Positions 29,730 through 40,253 of a stretch of DNA of 41,135 nucleotides are shown here, in pieces; position 1 is the first letter of the stretch, and every line of letters begins with the position of its first letter. The notes beneath the pieces were generated by a model. That model saw only the letters and a list, made by a program, of their open reading frames with translations, was not told the origin of the DNA and did no database searches. A program made the position numbers and the translations under genes. The stretch comes from Phaeoceros laevis (lineage: Eukaryota > Anthocerotophyta > Anthocerotopsida > Notothyladales): positions 104,158 to 145,292 of the forward strand of contig JBNGIQ010009415.1 in the NCBI GenBank assembly GCA_049999765.1, given 5' to 3'.

Positions 29730-30545
29730 TTAGGTCTGAATGATAGAGGTCATCCTTTGCAAGTGACCTGTCACACAAAGGATGCATGCTTTGGTTTCCA
29801 CAACGCATTGCCCATCCCCAAAGCACACATAGGAACCTGACTGATCGATTTTGCGCACGGACACCAAATTCTTAGTGAGACCAGGTACGAAGAGGACATC
29901 CGGGATTTCAAGGTGTTGATTAGGTAACAAGTCAAGCTTGATATCTAGTGCCTTGACCTTGGATTTTGTGCTTAATGTCATCTCCCACACACATTAACTC
30001 AGTTGGGAACTTTCAGTGATTTCTGAAAAATAGGCAGCATAGGGAGTCATATGCTGCGAAGCTCCATTGTCAATATACCAAGTGTGCTCCTGCTGATTGG
30101 CTAGCAAGTACTTAACAACATTGCATTATGGTTGAGCTTAGGTATTGGGTTGATATGAATCGTGATGTACCAAAGTGGTGAGAAATGCACGACTATATTC
30201 GTTTATGGTGACTGCGAGGTGACCAAAGAAGTTGTCGCCTTCACCAGCAAGGCGTTTTCTACATACTTCCCAAGTATGATTGAACATACCACAATGACCA
30301 CAAGGTGGTCTTGGTCTTGAATTGCCAAAATTCTGAGAGCGGAATCCGCCACGATCACCTCTGCCCCCTCTGCCCCTTTTGCCACGCATAACAGGTCAGC
30401 CCTTCCTCTGAAAGGTTTGTTCATAAAAAGAGCCTTGTCTCTACTTGTAGAAAGTACAGTAAATGCAATTTTGTGTCTGGACTCTTTTGTAAGCATAGCT
30501 GCGATAACCCGGTTGACTGTAAGTGTGACAGTCCCTGCACAATGC
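29730..30545 (-). pseudogene. Copia gag-protease-pre-integrase, deletion derivative
   Basis: Order on the minus strand: a gag piece (SRDKALFMNKPFRGRADLL, about 30445-30385); an RGG-rich stretch and a perfect CCHC knuckle CGHCGMFNHTWEVC (about 30300-30258); the aspartic protease WYIDNGASQHMT (about 30095-30060; DNG replaces the usual DSG); and a GAG-pre-integrase part, LFVPGLTKNLVSVRKI (about 29890). Frameshifts separate gag from the knuckle, and a stop follows SQLS at about 30000. Integrase, RT and RNase H are absent: a polypurine tract and LTR follow within 170 bp. The 5' side runs into the gap at 30546. Confidence 0.75.
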
Positions 30546-30645
30546 NNNNNNNNNNNNNNNNNNNNNNNNNNNNNNNNNNNNNNNNNNNNNNNNNNNNNNN
30601 NNNNNNNNNNNNNNNNNNNNNNNNNNNNNNNNNNNNNNNNNNNNN
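30546..30645. other. Assembly gap (100 N)
   Basis: Exactly 100 N, with no shared sequence at its edges. Confidence 1.
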
Positions 30646-31391
30646 AATTCAAAGGTTTCTAAAAACCTCAAAACAAATGTCCACAACATCCTGAAATGAC
30701 TCCAAAAAATCCTAAACCAAATTCCAAACTTCCTAGATCATCCCTATGCAATAAATCCTATGTACATTGTAATCAAACATGCCTAATGCTTTATGTAGCT
30801 TCTTAATTTGTTCTAAAAATCGGCGTGACATGCTATTTGAGACCATATCACAAACCTCAAATTACCTTGAAGGTAATTTATGGTCTCTAGTTAAGTTGTT
30901 CTACCACGCTTGTTTGCAAGTCAAGTCATCTTTGGGCCAGCGCATCTATTTCTTTTCTCTTCCTCATCGCTTTCAATTTGCTCTGTGACATCCATATCTT
31001 CAGCAAATTCTTCAAAATATTTAGGGTTTAGATAAGAACTATAATAGACCCTAGCTTAATTAGTAATCATAGCGTCCCTTCCCATGAGGCATCATCATAT
31101 AAGATAGGATGTTGGGCCCGTTGGCCCTTAGTTCTAGAAAGATAGGAGCTCGCCGAATGAAGGAGTAGCCTCCTTTCCTTAACGCACCCACAACGAGGTG
31201 ATGCCTTGTTACAAGAATTGTGCTCTAAAATATTTTGGAGTAAATTTTGGCTAAAGTTCACTCTCCTACTCTTTTTCTCCTTCCTTTATTGAAAAGTTGT
31301 ATTGTATAACATATAGGTTCTAGCTGCTCATATGTCTCATTAAACAACATTACTAGCAGCAATACTAGAAGATACATCCGAGCCTGCAAGC
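30646..31391. other. AT-rich stretch, nothing recognised
   Basis: No coding similarity found. A near-palindrome around CTCTAAAATATTTTGGAG at about 31223 is the only structure noted. Confidence 0.4.
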
Positions 31392-31968
31392 ATGGAAGAG
31401 GCATACATGGGGTCAAAGAGACATTGGAAAGTTGCAGTTCAAGAGGAGTACGAATCCATTATTAAAAATGAGGCCTGGTCACTGCAACCCTTGCTACCAG
31501 GAAGGAAGGCCATATCTTGCAAATAGGTCTTCCAGAAGAAATACACACCTGAGGGGAAGGCTAGTTGTTCGCGAATTTTCATAGTGTCTTGAAGAGGACT
31601 ATTTCGAGACATTTGCTTGAGTGGTAAAATTCCCAACTTTGAGACTTTTGCTAGCAGTAGCAGCACACTGTGATCTTGATCGCAGCACACTGTGATCTTG
31701 ATCTGCATCAAATGGATGTGCGCACCGCTTTCTTGCATGGCATCCTCGAGGAGGAAATATACATGCATTAGCCTGAGGGCTATGAGGAAAAAAGCAAAGA
31801 GCACTTTGTGTGCAAGCTACACAAAACCCTGTAGGGGTTAAAACAGGGTCCTAGAGCTTGGCACAACGGATTGGACGCATTCCTAACAAAATGTGGCTTT
31901 GTAGAAGCAAGTGCTGATTCCAACTTGTATGTGTTGAAGATGAAAGGGGCTTACCTTTTGATGTTGGC
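31392..31968 (+). pseudogene. Copia reverse transcriptase fragment, + strand
   Basis: Reads HWKVAVQEEYESIIKNEAW, then LHQMDVRTAFLHGILEEEIY, PEGYEEKSKEHFVCKLHKTL and GLKQGPRAWHNGLDAFL: the first half of a Ty1/copia RT. Several stops interrupt it (TAG after ISCK, TAG in the 'QPEG' position, TAG before GLKQG). A 22-bp tandem duplication (about 31661 and 31683, GCAGCACACTGTGATCTTGA) sits in the middle. It ends before the YVDD catalytic motif. Confidence 0.85.
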
Positions 31969-32639
31969 GTAGTGCGTCCATCCCTCGACATATATTTTTT
32001 ATATAGATTTATAGCTTAAACAGAGTGTGAAAAGATATTTCCTGCTAGCACTTCTTTGCTATCTATCTTCAAAAACAACAATTTGACACGAATTTTTATA
32101 AAATAACGGTAGGATAATATTGCTCTTATACCATAGATACATAATCTATCTCTATTAAAGTATCTTTCTGGTGCCCTTCAGCCTTGCTATCAATAGGGCC
32201 TGACTCCTTGGAGGCTTTGCAATCTGCGCTGTAATCTACTCTTGGAACAATGCTCCCACAAGTTCATTGAACTCGAGCGCAGGTATGTCTACCTCGTTAA
32301 CATGTGTTGCAATAAGCAACCTTACTATCGTAGATTAAGTTATCCCCTTATTGTATGTATTGTGAATAATTTTTTTTCTATAAAAGTGCTCAAAGTCTCT
32401 AAAAAAACATGTGTTACAATAGCCAGCTGCCTTGTCATGCAAAGTACATCATTTTGGCTGGACACAAAGTGAGCGTAGCTAGGAGGTAGTGCTAAGGGAA
32501 CTCTCACACATGCGTCCCCCGTGGCTCCAGCTTGCTCCAACTTGGTCCTCTATTTATTTGCTCGATGGTCCAAACAAATGTGGGACCATCTAGCAATGGT
32601 TTACCATGCTACAAAAATGATGACAAGGATGTCAGCAGC
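31969..32639. other. AT-rich stretch, nothing recognised
   Basis: Nothing assignable on either strand. Confidence 0.4.
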
Positions 32640-32735
32640 ACTAAGTTCCATCCCCTAAAAATGCGTGAAGGAGAGCCTGTCGATCAGTTTGTCACACACT
32701 TAACTAGAACATTGCAAATAGAGAAATTCTTTTGA
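32640..32735 (+). pseudogene. Possible copia gag (UBN2-type) fragment
   Basis: Short reading FHPLKMREGEPVDQFVTHLT resembles the 'L.MKEGESVDEF...L' helix of copia gag proteins. It is only 30 residues, with no other gag part nearby. Confidence 0.35.
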
Positions 32736-32827
32736 ATGTTTTGAACTTTTCACAAATTTTTCTTTATAAACAAAGATCGAGATCTCTGTTTCGGATTCCA
32801 TTTACAGTGTTTTGGGGTAATTATTTT

Positions 32828-33000
32828 GTTGAGATAATATATAAATATAAATACATAAAACAGGCGTATAGGTCATAGGTTAGTTAGACCTAATGACTAC
32901 TTTAACCGTTCGTCGTTGCATAAGAGCGCGATGTGTAACGCTCAGATAATCCGATGGATCCCGCGCCTACTATCGTGTTTGTGTGATCTGACTATTGTCA
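32828..33000 (+). mobile_element. Short 5' LTR of a copia or TRIM-like element
   Basis: A 173-bp block starts TGTTGAGATAATATATAAAT, ends ATTGTCA, and abuts a perfect initiator-Met primer-binding site. No second LTR copy was recognised, and no gag follows, so it is a truncated element or a TRIM whose 3' end is lost. Confidence 0.6.
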
Positions 33001-33012
33001 TGGTATCAGAGC
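33001..33012 (+). promoter_or_regulatory. Primer-binding site for initiator tRNA-Met
   Basis: TGGTATCAGAGC, the standard plant Ty1/copia primer-binding site, directly after the LTR-like block. Confidence 0.85.
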
Positions 33013-34499
33013 TTGGGATCATGCTGATCCTGATCCTGAATTCGTTCCTAATCATGTAGTCTAATCGCTATGCCTTGTTCTTTCTAGTTTTGAGTCTTCA
33101 ATTGCGTGGTGGTTCCTTTTTATGCATTCTATCTTCGCTTCTTGCATCGCCTGCCCTCCTCAGGCAGCGATGCCTTGTTTCCTACTGATTCTTGTGACCT
33201 CAGCGTTGCAGGCCTCTCTGCACTGCTCTTACAAATGCCTCGGAGATCATAATTTTCTCCTGGCTCCAAAATGTCAATAGCAAAACAAGGAGTTCAACAA
33301 CTATGCTTGGTCCCAGGAAACGACAGCGCCTACAAAGAAGAACTGCAAGACAGCAAGCATTTCGCGTTTGGCGCACAACAAGGGAAGAAGCTTACATGCG
33401 TACCCTCGCCCCTACACATAGGCAACAAAGTTGAATCAAGGTTTGCATCATCTGTGAACTTATGGCAACAAATGTTCTGAATGGATGCCCTGCTCTTGAT
33501 GGTTATGATTGGAGTAGCGTAGATGTTTCTGACCTCATCTAAACACAATGTTGTTCCCTCTAGTAAAGAGACATTTCTTCTGCATTTGCTAATTTCAACA
33601 GAGACAACCCTATATTTGCATTATTATCTCACAAAGTTGTTTTACGATACTAAAGGCAACAAAAAGTCAAGTTGAAGTCGGTAAAGTCTTTCTCCTATTC
33701 CTTGTCGAAATTTTTAATGCCTTCACAAAATACATTTTCAGTTTTTGGGAATGCTAAATCTTTTTCAATGTTGTGAATGCATTGATGTGTGCATATGTTC
33801 TTGCAAACTTGTGCCTCATGTGACTCATGCACCCTATGTTACTATGGTCATGCATGTACCCTATGTCAATGTTGCAAGTGGTTGCACTGTACAAGTGGTA
33901 CTTTAAGTGCCTTATATGCTGGAAGTGGTTAAGTGCTTGTAGTTGTAGTGGTAGTGGTTCCACATCACCCAAGCACGCAGAACTGTTTGAGAATTGCTCC
34001 GTGAACAACCAAGCCTTTATAATGGGGCATGATTTAGGAAATGCGTCATTCCATAATATGCGATATATAGGAGAAAGACGATGTTAGTTTAAAGAATTTT
34101 TTAATTTAAGAGTGGCTTATTCCCATAAATTCCCGATTCAGCGCAACTAAGAAGGAGATGCACAGAGCAGTTAAAGGACCAGAAACAAAGTTGCCGGTTC
34201 CCGGTTTCGTCGTAAAGATGGTGTCGGACTTTTACTATATACACTAGGGCAGTATCCGTATAAATTTTTTTAACAAACTACTCTCTAACCTATTTCACAT
34301 CAAGCTTAACTACAAAAACCTTTTTTCTGAAAAAAAATGTAGGCCAATAGGCTGATCATTAAAAAATGTTTATGCTGAATTGCTTGATATCAAAAGAACA
34401 TGCAAGCTTATATGTAAGAAGTGTATCCAATTTTAAGAATAGAGCACATCCAAATAATCGAATGATTATATACTATGTATCTGAAAACACATGTCTATA
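33013..34499. other. Leader-like and intergenic sequence, nothing recognised
   Basis: No retroelement domain follows the primer-binding site. Open frames at 33271-33480 and 33827-34087 show no recognisable motif. Confidence 0.4.
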
Positions 34500-35148
34500 C
34501 CTTTTTCTTGCTCATCCATAACTCCAAGGGTTTTGTAAAATCCATATCTTGGAGGTTCTGCTCACCTTCGATGCTCATTGACATAAGAGCATTAACACTA
34601 GGAGTATCTAGTCTACTCCTATTTTTCCCGTCACCCTATTTTCTACGCTGAAACCATGCTCACAACAAGCGGTATTGCAACATTGCAAGAGGTTGATTTG
34701 TGCCAATGTATGCCATAGGTTGCTTGCTTGCCTCTTAAAATCCACAAACTCAATCATAGTAGGCGTACTTGGTGGATGGAGGTTTGGTGCAAGTATTTTA
34801 AAAGATTGTAAAATACTTGTATATCTACAAATCTAGCTTTTAAATTGTCACAAACCTTCTTTGCAAAATATAGTTGAAAGTCAACCGCCCTTTCCATATC
34901 CTTGCCATCCTCATCCTTTAAAAGCTCAGTTTGTCTAAAAAACTTTCTATGTACAGCCGCTCTCAATTCCTTAAGTTCACCATCAACCAATGATCCATAA
35001 TCAGGAATAATAGGATAGTTCGTGGAATCATGCAATTGTCGTTGCACATCCGGATCAAGAGTTCAAGGATCTCATTAAACTCTTGAGTTATAGCATGTAT
35101 ATGCAACTCTACTGTGTCATGGGAAGTTGTGCATGCGCAAGTCACCAT
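34500..35148 (-). pseudogene. hAT-superfamily transposase relic (ZNF862/KIAA1586-like C-terminal part)
   Basis: The minus strand carries DFQLYFAKKVCDNLKARFVD and DIQVFYNLLKYL (about 34890-34790). After a frameshift at about 34780 it continues IEFVDFKRQASNLW, NTACCEHGFSVENRVTGKIR, then SRLDTPSVNALMSMSIEG (to about 34565). The 'CE.GFS..NR.K...R.RL....L..LM..SIEG' pattern is the hAT dimerisation region of DUF4371/ZNF862-like proteins. The upstream catalytic part is missing, as are terminal inverted repeats. Confidence 0.7.
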
Positions 35149-35400
35149 GTGGTCAGCAAAAAGCCAGGGGCATCTTTATTTTTCTATTAGTTATCTAGAC
35201 TTGGGAAGACTTGGACCTAAGAGGAAGCTACGCTCGCAACTTCTAGATGCTAGCCATACGTCACTCTAGCAGCTCTCCAGGATGTACACTAAGGGCGGTC
35301 CTGCAAGGAGGCACCTTAGTTTTGCAATTTCTTTCTTGGTGTTGGTTTTCAGGCGCTGGAATAGCAACACCTCTACATGTTTGAACTCTCATGATTTTCT

Positions 35401-35594
35401 AAGCTACGCCAGCCACCTTGAGCTGCGCTTGCATCTAGATTGTCTGCNNNNNNNNNNNNNNNNNNNNNNNNNNNNNNNNNNNNNNNNNNNNNNNNNNNNN
35501 NNNNNNNNNNNNNNNNNNNNNNNNNNNNNNNNNNNNNNNNNNNNNNNAAGCTACGCCAGCCACCTTGAGCTGCGCTTGCATCTAGATTGTCTGC
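35401..35594. other. Assembly gap (100 N, 35448-35547) between identical 47-bp ends
   Basis: 35401-35447 and 35548-35594 are identical over 47 bases. As at 22.98 kb, this is best read as an unmerged contig overlap; the locus is probably continuous. Confidence 0.95.
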
Positions 35595-35899
35595 CTGAGT
35601 TTGAGTGTGTAGATCGCTGGAGGAAATGAGCTGACTCACACGCAATTGCTTTGTGGCCTTGGCATCAGATTGCCAGCACGGCCACGGGACCTTCTAATTG
35701 CAAAACTTCTTGCTGCCTTTGTGGCGGCAGGCACTTTGGTCGCTTTGGTAGCACCAAAGAATTTGCAAGCATCTTGTCAATGTTTGATTGAGCTTCCTGC
35801 TGCAAGTCCGCACGCTGGAGGGTTTGGTTGAATTGACGATTGCGCTTATGCATTCCAGGTTTTGTAACAGTGATCTGATTGTTACGCTTGAGTGGTTGA

Positions 35900-36103
35900 G
35901 GTGATCCCAGGCAACAGGTTGGAAGAACTCTCTCGGACTGGATGGGTTTCATCCTGGAGGAGCTCAAGGAGGCCGGCCGGGATCAGCAAGAGCACAAGTT
36001 GTCCGTGGTCGTCTGCCTTTTGGACGCCACGCACTGTAGCTCCTTCTCCACTTGGATGGGAAGAACGGTAGCTTTCCCCGGGCGCTACATCCTCTCTGCC
36101 TAG
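35900..36103 (+). other. Coding-like fragment, family unknown
   Basis: A 68-codon open stretch reads RTLSDWMGFILEELKEAG, then HKLSVVVVCLLDATHCSSF and STWMGRTVAFPGRYILSA before a TAG. The amphipathic start and hydrophobic strand look like real protein, but I do not recognise it and no start codon context is convincing. The surrounding 35.65-36.5 kb is GC-rich, with a diverged 35-bp duplication at about 36349-36420 (GCGCAGGGATT). Confidence 0.3.
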
Positions 36104-36539
36104 GCTCCCAATTCCAAGCTGTCTCCCACAATCAGGATTGCCGTGAACCAGGAATTGCTGAGGACCATGGATCGGGATTGAAGCACTGTGGACTGTGAAG
36201 GCAGGGGACTCCAATGCAGAGGAGTTCGCCTCCGTCTTGCGGCGGCAGGGCCCTGTGCTATCGATTGTGAAGGTAGCTGCTGGCCACGGTGGAGGTTGCT
36301 GGGAGGAGGCGGCAGCGAGAGAGAGCTGGCCTGGACGGCGCGGCCAAGGCGCAGGGATTTCCTAGCTCTGCTGGTGCGACGCAGGGGCGCAGGGATTGCC
36401 TGGCTCTGCTGGAGCGACGCAATTTGCAGGGCTCCGTGCTGCGGATTGGATTGAGGGTGGTCTCCATCGCGGAGGCTGGAGGAGCTCTCCTCAGCGTGTC
36501 GCGAGAGATGAAACAGCCCGCCCCGGCTGCTTAACTAAC

Positions 36540-36670
36540 TCAACGGGTTCCGTTTCGTTTTTGTTCCGTTCCGTTACGTTTTGATCCGTCTCGTTCCTTT
36601 CTGTTCTGTCCCGTTTCGTCCCGCCGTTCCGTCCCGTTCCGTTCCGCTATTTCGTTCCGTTCCGTTACTT
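36540..36670. repeat. GTTCC/CGTTC pentamer-rich simple sequence
   Basis: About 130 bp of imperfect CGTTC and CGTTT units. Confidence 0.9.
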
Positions 36671-36690
36671 CATTCCTGTATTTTTGCTAA

Positions 36691-36872
36691 CCCTTTCCAC
36701 ACTGTGTTGGAACGGGTTCTTTGCATACCCTTTTCACACTGTGTCTGAACGGGTTATTTGCAGACCCTTTTCACAGTGTCTGAACGGTTTTTTTGCTAAC
36801 CTTTTTCACACTGTCTGAACGGGTTCTTTTCTGTCCCTTTTCACATTGTGCCTGAACAGGTTTTTTGTTGTC
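36691..36872. repeat. Tandem repeat of about 36 bp, five copies
   Basis: Units of the form CCCTTTTCACACTGTGTCTG, then AACGGGTTCTTTGC, start at 36691, 36728, 36765, 36800 and 36835. Confidence 0.9.
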
Positions 36873-36984
36873 CTTGCATTTTTTAAAAAAAAAGTTTAAC
36901 ACTCATTTGCGAAATTTCCAAATGATCTGGGCTTTGCAGCATGTTGTCGGCTGTGAGCCTACGCAAGGTGGGTGCTGATGCAAC

Positions 36985-37344
36985 ATGTTCACTCCGAAAG
37001 GCCAGCCCGTGATTTCCACGGACCTACCAAGGCAGCCCTGGATCAGGAGGTTTTATTTTCGAAGGAGATTTCCGCAGCAACAGCAGCGCGAGGCTTTATC
37101 AGACACGCCGGAGGCACAAGCCCTTGAGCCCAGCGACGGGGATCATTCTAGGGACGTGAGTCCTGGGCAGGGTGTTGTTGAGCGGGACCGCACCTTCCAC
37201 TTTGCATCTTGGCGGGCTGATTTGCCAGACCGTGAGTCACAACTTGAAGAAGGCGGAGCTTCAGTCAGAGAGGGACACACACGTGCTACGCATCGATACG
37301 TTGCTTCAGAGTTGATGAAGGTTTATTTAGGATCGGATGCCTAG
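36985..37344 (+). other. Open frame of unknown nature beside the LTR
   Basis: A 119-codon frame contains a polar stretch (RRRFPQQQQREALSDTPEAQ) and ends in YVASELMKVYLGSDA. Its 3' end runs into the presumed LTR, so at least the last part is not genuine host coding. No domain recognised. Confidence 0.25.
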
Positions 37345-37590
37345 CAGAGAGATTAGATCAGAAAGATAGAGAAGATTAAATTCATTGTGCGCGCGGCTCC
37401 TTTTAAGGTAGGAGGCAGCGGCAGTTGATCGTGTCCCTTCGCACGGACATGGCGGTTGGGTTTTAGGGCGCGACCGTTAGTCGCGCCCCACACTTTGAGT
37501 TACGCCTTATGGCGTTTGGTTATTTAACCTATATATACTTAATATATTTAATACTATATGCCTTGCCTATGAATACTATGTATTCCTACA
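37281..37590 (-). mobile_element. 3' LTR of the right-hand copia element
   Basis: On the minus strand it starts TGTAGGAATACATAG directly after the polypurine tract. It contains a TATA-like AAGTATATATAGG (about 37535) and a GC-rich part (GCGCGACTAACGGTCGCGCC). The far end is placed at TGCTACGCATCG (37281) by its TG and is uncertain. No second LTR is in the window. Confidence 0.6.
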
Positions 37591-37600
37591 CTCCCACTTA
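37591..37600 (-). promoter_or_regulatory. Polypurine tract of the copia element
   Basis: TAAGTGGGAG on the minus strand, immediately before the LTR start: the plus-strand primer site for reverse transcription. Confidence 0.65.
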
Positions 37601-37717
37601 GGCATGGCAATAGTTGACTATTTACTCCCGACTTTCTTAGTGTGTTTGCTGCATTGCTTCCGCTCTCTTTCTCTTGCTTGAACGACTAGGGTTCCCGGCG
37701 CTCCCGGTATCCTCGAG

Positions 37718-38173
37718 ATGGACGTAGCCCTGGCGGAATTTGTGTTTTTGCTGGCGGCGTTGTTGGTCGCGGTCCGCTCATGCTCTCGGCGCAGGAAGTC
37801 TTGCACTATGTGCGCCGGCTTCGCCAGAGTCCACTCCCTTGAGGCAGAACTTGAGAATGCTCACATGCAGTGGCGCTGCGCCCGTGGATTTTTGCAGCTA
37901 GTCTCAGACGTGCCCTTCAGATACCTGCCCTTCTGTTCAGAACGATTCATGTATGTTGGCAGCGATTCCTCCGAGGATGGTCGTCTGATTCTTCGCTATG
38001 GTAAGTCCACAAGCACGCCTTTATGCTCCCACTGCAGGGTGAGTGTCTTGGATCTTACTCGCATTGTTGCTGTGACTGCAGAACCCTGGTATATGTGTTC
38101 CACAACCATTCCACATCGCAGGTTCCAAGGATGGGTGCATGCAGGTTTAGGTTGTCTGGATGCTCGTGCCTAA
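37718..38173 (+). CDS. Antisense 151-residue ORF between copia pol and its 3' LTR
   Basis: An intact frame runs opposite to the copia element, in the 600 bp between the pol stop (38190) and the polypurine tract. The protein begins MDVALAEFVFLLAALLVAVR, a likely membrane anchor or signal peptide, followed by a basic, Cys-rich patch (CSRRRKSCTMC). It continues LEAELENAHMQWRCARGFL, FCSERFMYVGSDSSEDGRL, LCSHCRVSVLDLTRIVAV, and a Trp/His/Arg-rich end. It contains eight or more Cys. I do not recognise a family. Extra ORFs at this place are known in some plant LTR elements. Here the ORF could be an element gene, a captured host exon, or chance. Confidence 0.45.
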   Translation: MDVALAEFVFLLAALLVAVRSCSRRRKSCTMCAGFARVHSLEAELENAHMQWRCARGFLQLVSDVPFRYLPFCSERFMYVGSDSSEDGRLILRYGKSTSTPLCSHCRVSVLDLTRIVAVTAEPWYMCSTTIPHRRFQGWVHAGLGCLDARA

Positions 38174-38189
38174 TGGGTGCTGAAAGTTT

Positions 38190-40253
38190 CTAGGGTTCAG
38201 GCATACTAGTGAGGCCCATGGCCTTGCAGAACTTGTCATGTTTTTCCTTTGACAGTGCCTTAGTGAGGACATTTGCTACGTTTTCATCTGTGGGACAATA
38301 CTGAAGGATTGCACTTCTCTCATCAACCACTTGCTTAATGAAGTGGTGCTTAATATCAATATGTTTTGTGCGTGAGTGCATTACCGGATTGCGTGCTAAC
38401 GCTATGGCTGATTGGTTGTCACAGAGGAGCAACGTTGGCGCTGTTTGATCTTCACCAAGAGATGACAACAGTGCCCTTGTGTAGACAATATCCTGTGCAG
38501 CAGTTGCAGTTGAAGCATACTCTGCTTCTGTCGACGATAAAGCAACAACTTGCTGCTTTTTGCTGTACCAGGAGATGATTGTTGCATTGAATTCATCCTT
38601 TCCCAGCATTAGACAATTGGCTGAGACAGATCTCCTGGTGTCACTATCTGCTGCCCAGTCAGCATCCGAGAAGCAGGTGAGTGTTAGTTTCTCCGGTCTC
38701 TGTTTGTATAACAATCCATGTGTTGGTGTCCCTTTCAGGTATCGAATGATACGCTGGACAGTTGCCCAGTGCGGGCTACCATAATTTGTGAGAAATTGGG
38801 ATGTAGCTCCCACTGACTGCGACAGCTCCGGCCTTGTCCAATTCTTGAAGTATATGAGCTTTCCAACTGCTGGTCTATATGGAATTTGATCCATCCTTTG
38901 CCTCTCTTCTTCAGTCTTCGGACACTGGTCCAGTGTAAGTTTCTCTCCTACAGCAAGTGGTGTTGCTGCAGGCTTACAGTCCTGCATTCTAAATTGTATC
39001 AAGACTTGCCTAACAAACTGACTTTGATGGATGAACACCGTGTGTAGGGCCAGGTTCTGCACTATCTGAACTCCGAGAAAATAAGTGAGCTGACCCAGGT
39101 CAGTCATGCTGAATTCAGACGTAAGAATTCCTTTGACTTTATCCATAATTGCTGCGTTACTTGCAATGATGATGGCATCATCCACGTAGAGTGCAAGGTA
39201 TACTATTCCATCCTTCTCATATAGCATATACACATTGCTATCAGAAATACTCTGAACAAACCCTGAGTCCTTGAGGTACTTATCTATACGCTTGAACCAG
39301 GCTCTCGGCGACTGCTTCAAGCCATATATTGTTTTAATAAGTTTGCACACCTTATTAGGATGTTGCTTATCCTCAAACCCTTCTGGCTGCCGCAAGTAGA
39401 TAGTTTTTTCAAGAATGCCATTCAGGAATGCTGTTTTAACATCCATATGATGCATCTTGTAATCATGCTGCGTAGCTATGGCAAACAAGGTTCTAACAGA
39501 GGTTGCTCTCACTACAGGCGAGAAAGTTTCGGTGTAGTCTAAGCCCTCTACCTGGCTGTAACCACGTGCAACCAGGCGAGCTTTATACCTTGTTATCGTG
39601 CCGTCAGCTGCCAACTTCTTTTTAAATACCCATTTACAGGTGACAGCCTTGCAACCATGAGGAAGATCCACCAGTTCCCATGTTTTGTTGTCTATGAGAG
39701 ACTGGTATTCAGACTGGATGGCTACATTCCATTTTTCTGCTTCCTTTGAGCTGATTGCTTCTTTATATGATTGGGGTTCACCCAAATCTATTGGCTCACC
39801 CTGTTCCTCAACAAGAAATGAGTTATATGTTAGAGGTGGCGTGTGCCACTCATCTGGAGAAGAAGTATGCCTTCTCCCACTCCTTCGTAGTGGCACTTCA
39901 GGTACATACACCTCTGTATGTGTTGGTATATTACTGTCTTCCACATTGTCCAGCATCTGACTAGACTGATCATGTGCAGGCTCCTCATCATCAATGACTG
40001 CCATGCTTTGGTTAGGAGACACTCTACTCAATACATCTTCATCAGAGAAGTGGCTAGGTTCCTCGACTTGTGTATCTTGTGAATGTATCTGACCCATGGT
40101 CTGGATGGGAGCTGCACCTAGTAGTCTAGGAGTAGGTGCTGAAGCTTGCGGTGTAATAGGCTGTACTAGTGACTGAGGTGCATCAATCTCAACATCCCCC
40201 ATCTCAACATCATTTGAATGACTGCTTGATGCCTGTGTACTTAGTGGTGCCAA
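38190..40253 (-). CDS. Copia reverse transcriptase and RNase H
   Basis: An intact 687-codon stretch. It opens with an acidic Ser/Pro/Gln-rich linker (about residues 1-150). The RT follows: NVAIQSEYQSLIDNKTW, VTCKWVFKKKLAADG, MDVKTAFLNGILEKTIYLRQ, GLKQSPRAWF and the catalytic YVDD in LALYVDDAIII. RNase H follows with its acidic residues in CFSDADWAADSDTRRS, SSTEAEY and LLCDNQSAIAL, then HSRTKHIDIKHHFI and a C-terminus at MGLTSMPEP. The length is as expected for a Ty1/copia pol C-terminal half. It copies the element RNA into DNA and removes the RNA. The frame is out of step with the upstream integrase by one base (about 40336). Confidence 0.95.
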   Translation of the reverse strand: MAPLSTQASSSHSNDVEMGDVEIDAPQSLVQPITPQASAPTPRLLGAAPIQTMGQIHSQDTQVEEPSHFSDEDVLSRVSPNQSMAVIDDEEPAHDQSSQMLDNVEDSNIPTHTEVYVPEVPLRRSGRRHTSSPDEWHTPPLTYNSFLVEEQGEPIDLGEPQSYKEAISSKEAEKWNVAIQSEYQSLIDNKTWELVDLPHGCKAVTCKWVFKKKLAADGTITRYKARLVARGYSQVEGLDYTETFSPVVRATSVRTLFAIATQHDYKMHHMDVKTAFLNGILEKTIYLRQPEGFEDKQHPNKVCKLIKTIYGLKQSPRAWFKRIDKYLKDSGFVQSISDSNVYMLYEKDGIVYLALYVDDAIIIASNAAIMDKVKGILTSEFSMTDLGQLTYFLGVQIVQNLALHTVFIHQSQFVRQVLIQFRMQDCKPAATPLAVGEKLTLDQCPKTEEERQRMDQIPYRPAVGKLIYFKNWTRPELSQSVGATSQFLTNYGSPHWATVQRIIRYLKGTPTHGLLYKQRPEKLTLTCFSDADWAADSDTRRSVSANCLMLGKDEFNATIISWYSKKQQVVALSSTEAEYASTATAAQDIVYTRALLSSLGEDQTAPTLLLCDNQSAIALARNPVMHSRTKHIDIKHHFIKQVVDERSAILQYCPTDENVANVLTKALSKEKHDKFCKAMGLTSMPEP

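Noticed and set aside
35969-35982. GGCCGGCCGGGATC resembling the motif in reverse
   Set aside because: There is no spacer between the CCGG words; GC-rich surroundings make it expected.
37696-37709. CCGG-CGCTC-CCGG resembling the motif family
   Set aside because: The spacer is five bases, the flanks differ, and it lies inside the young copia element; likely chance.
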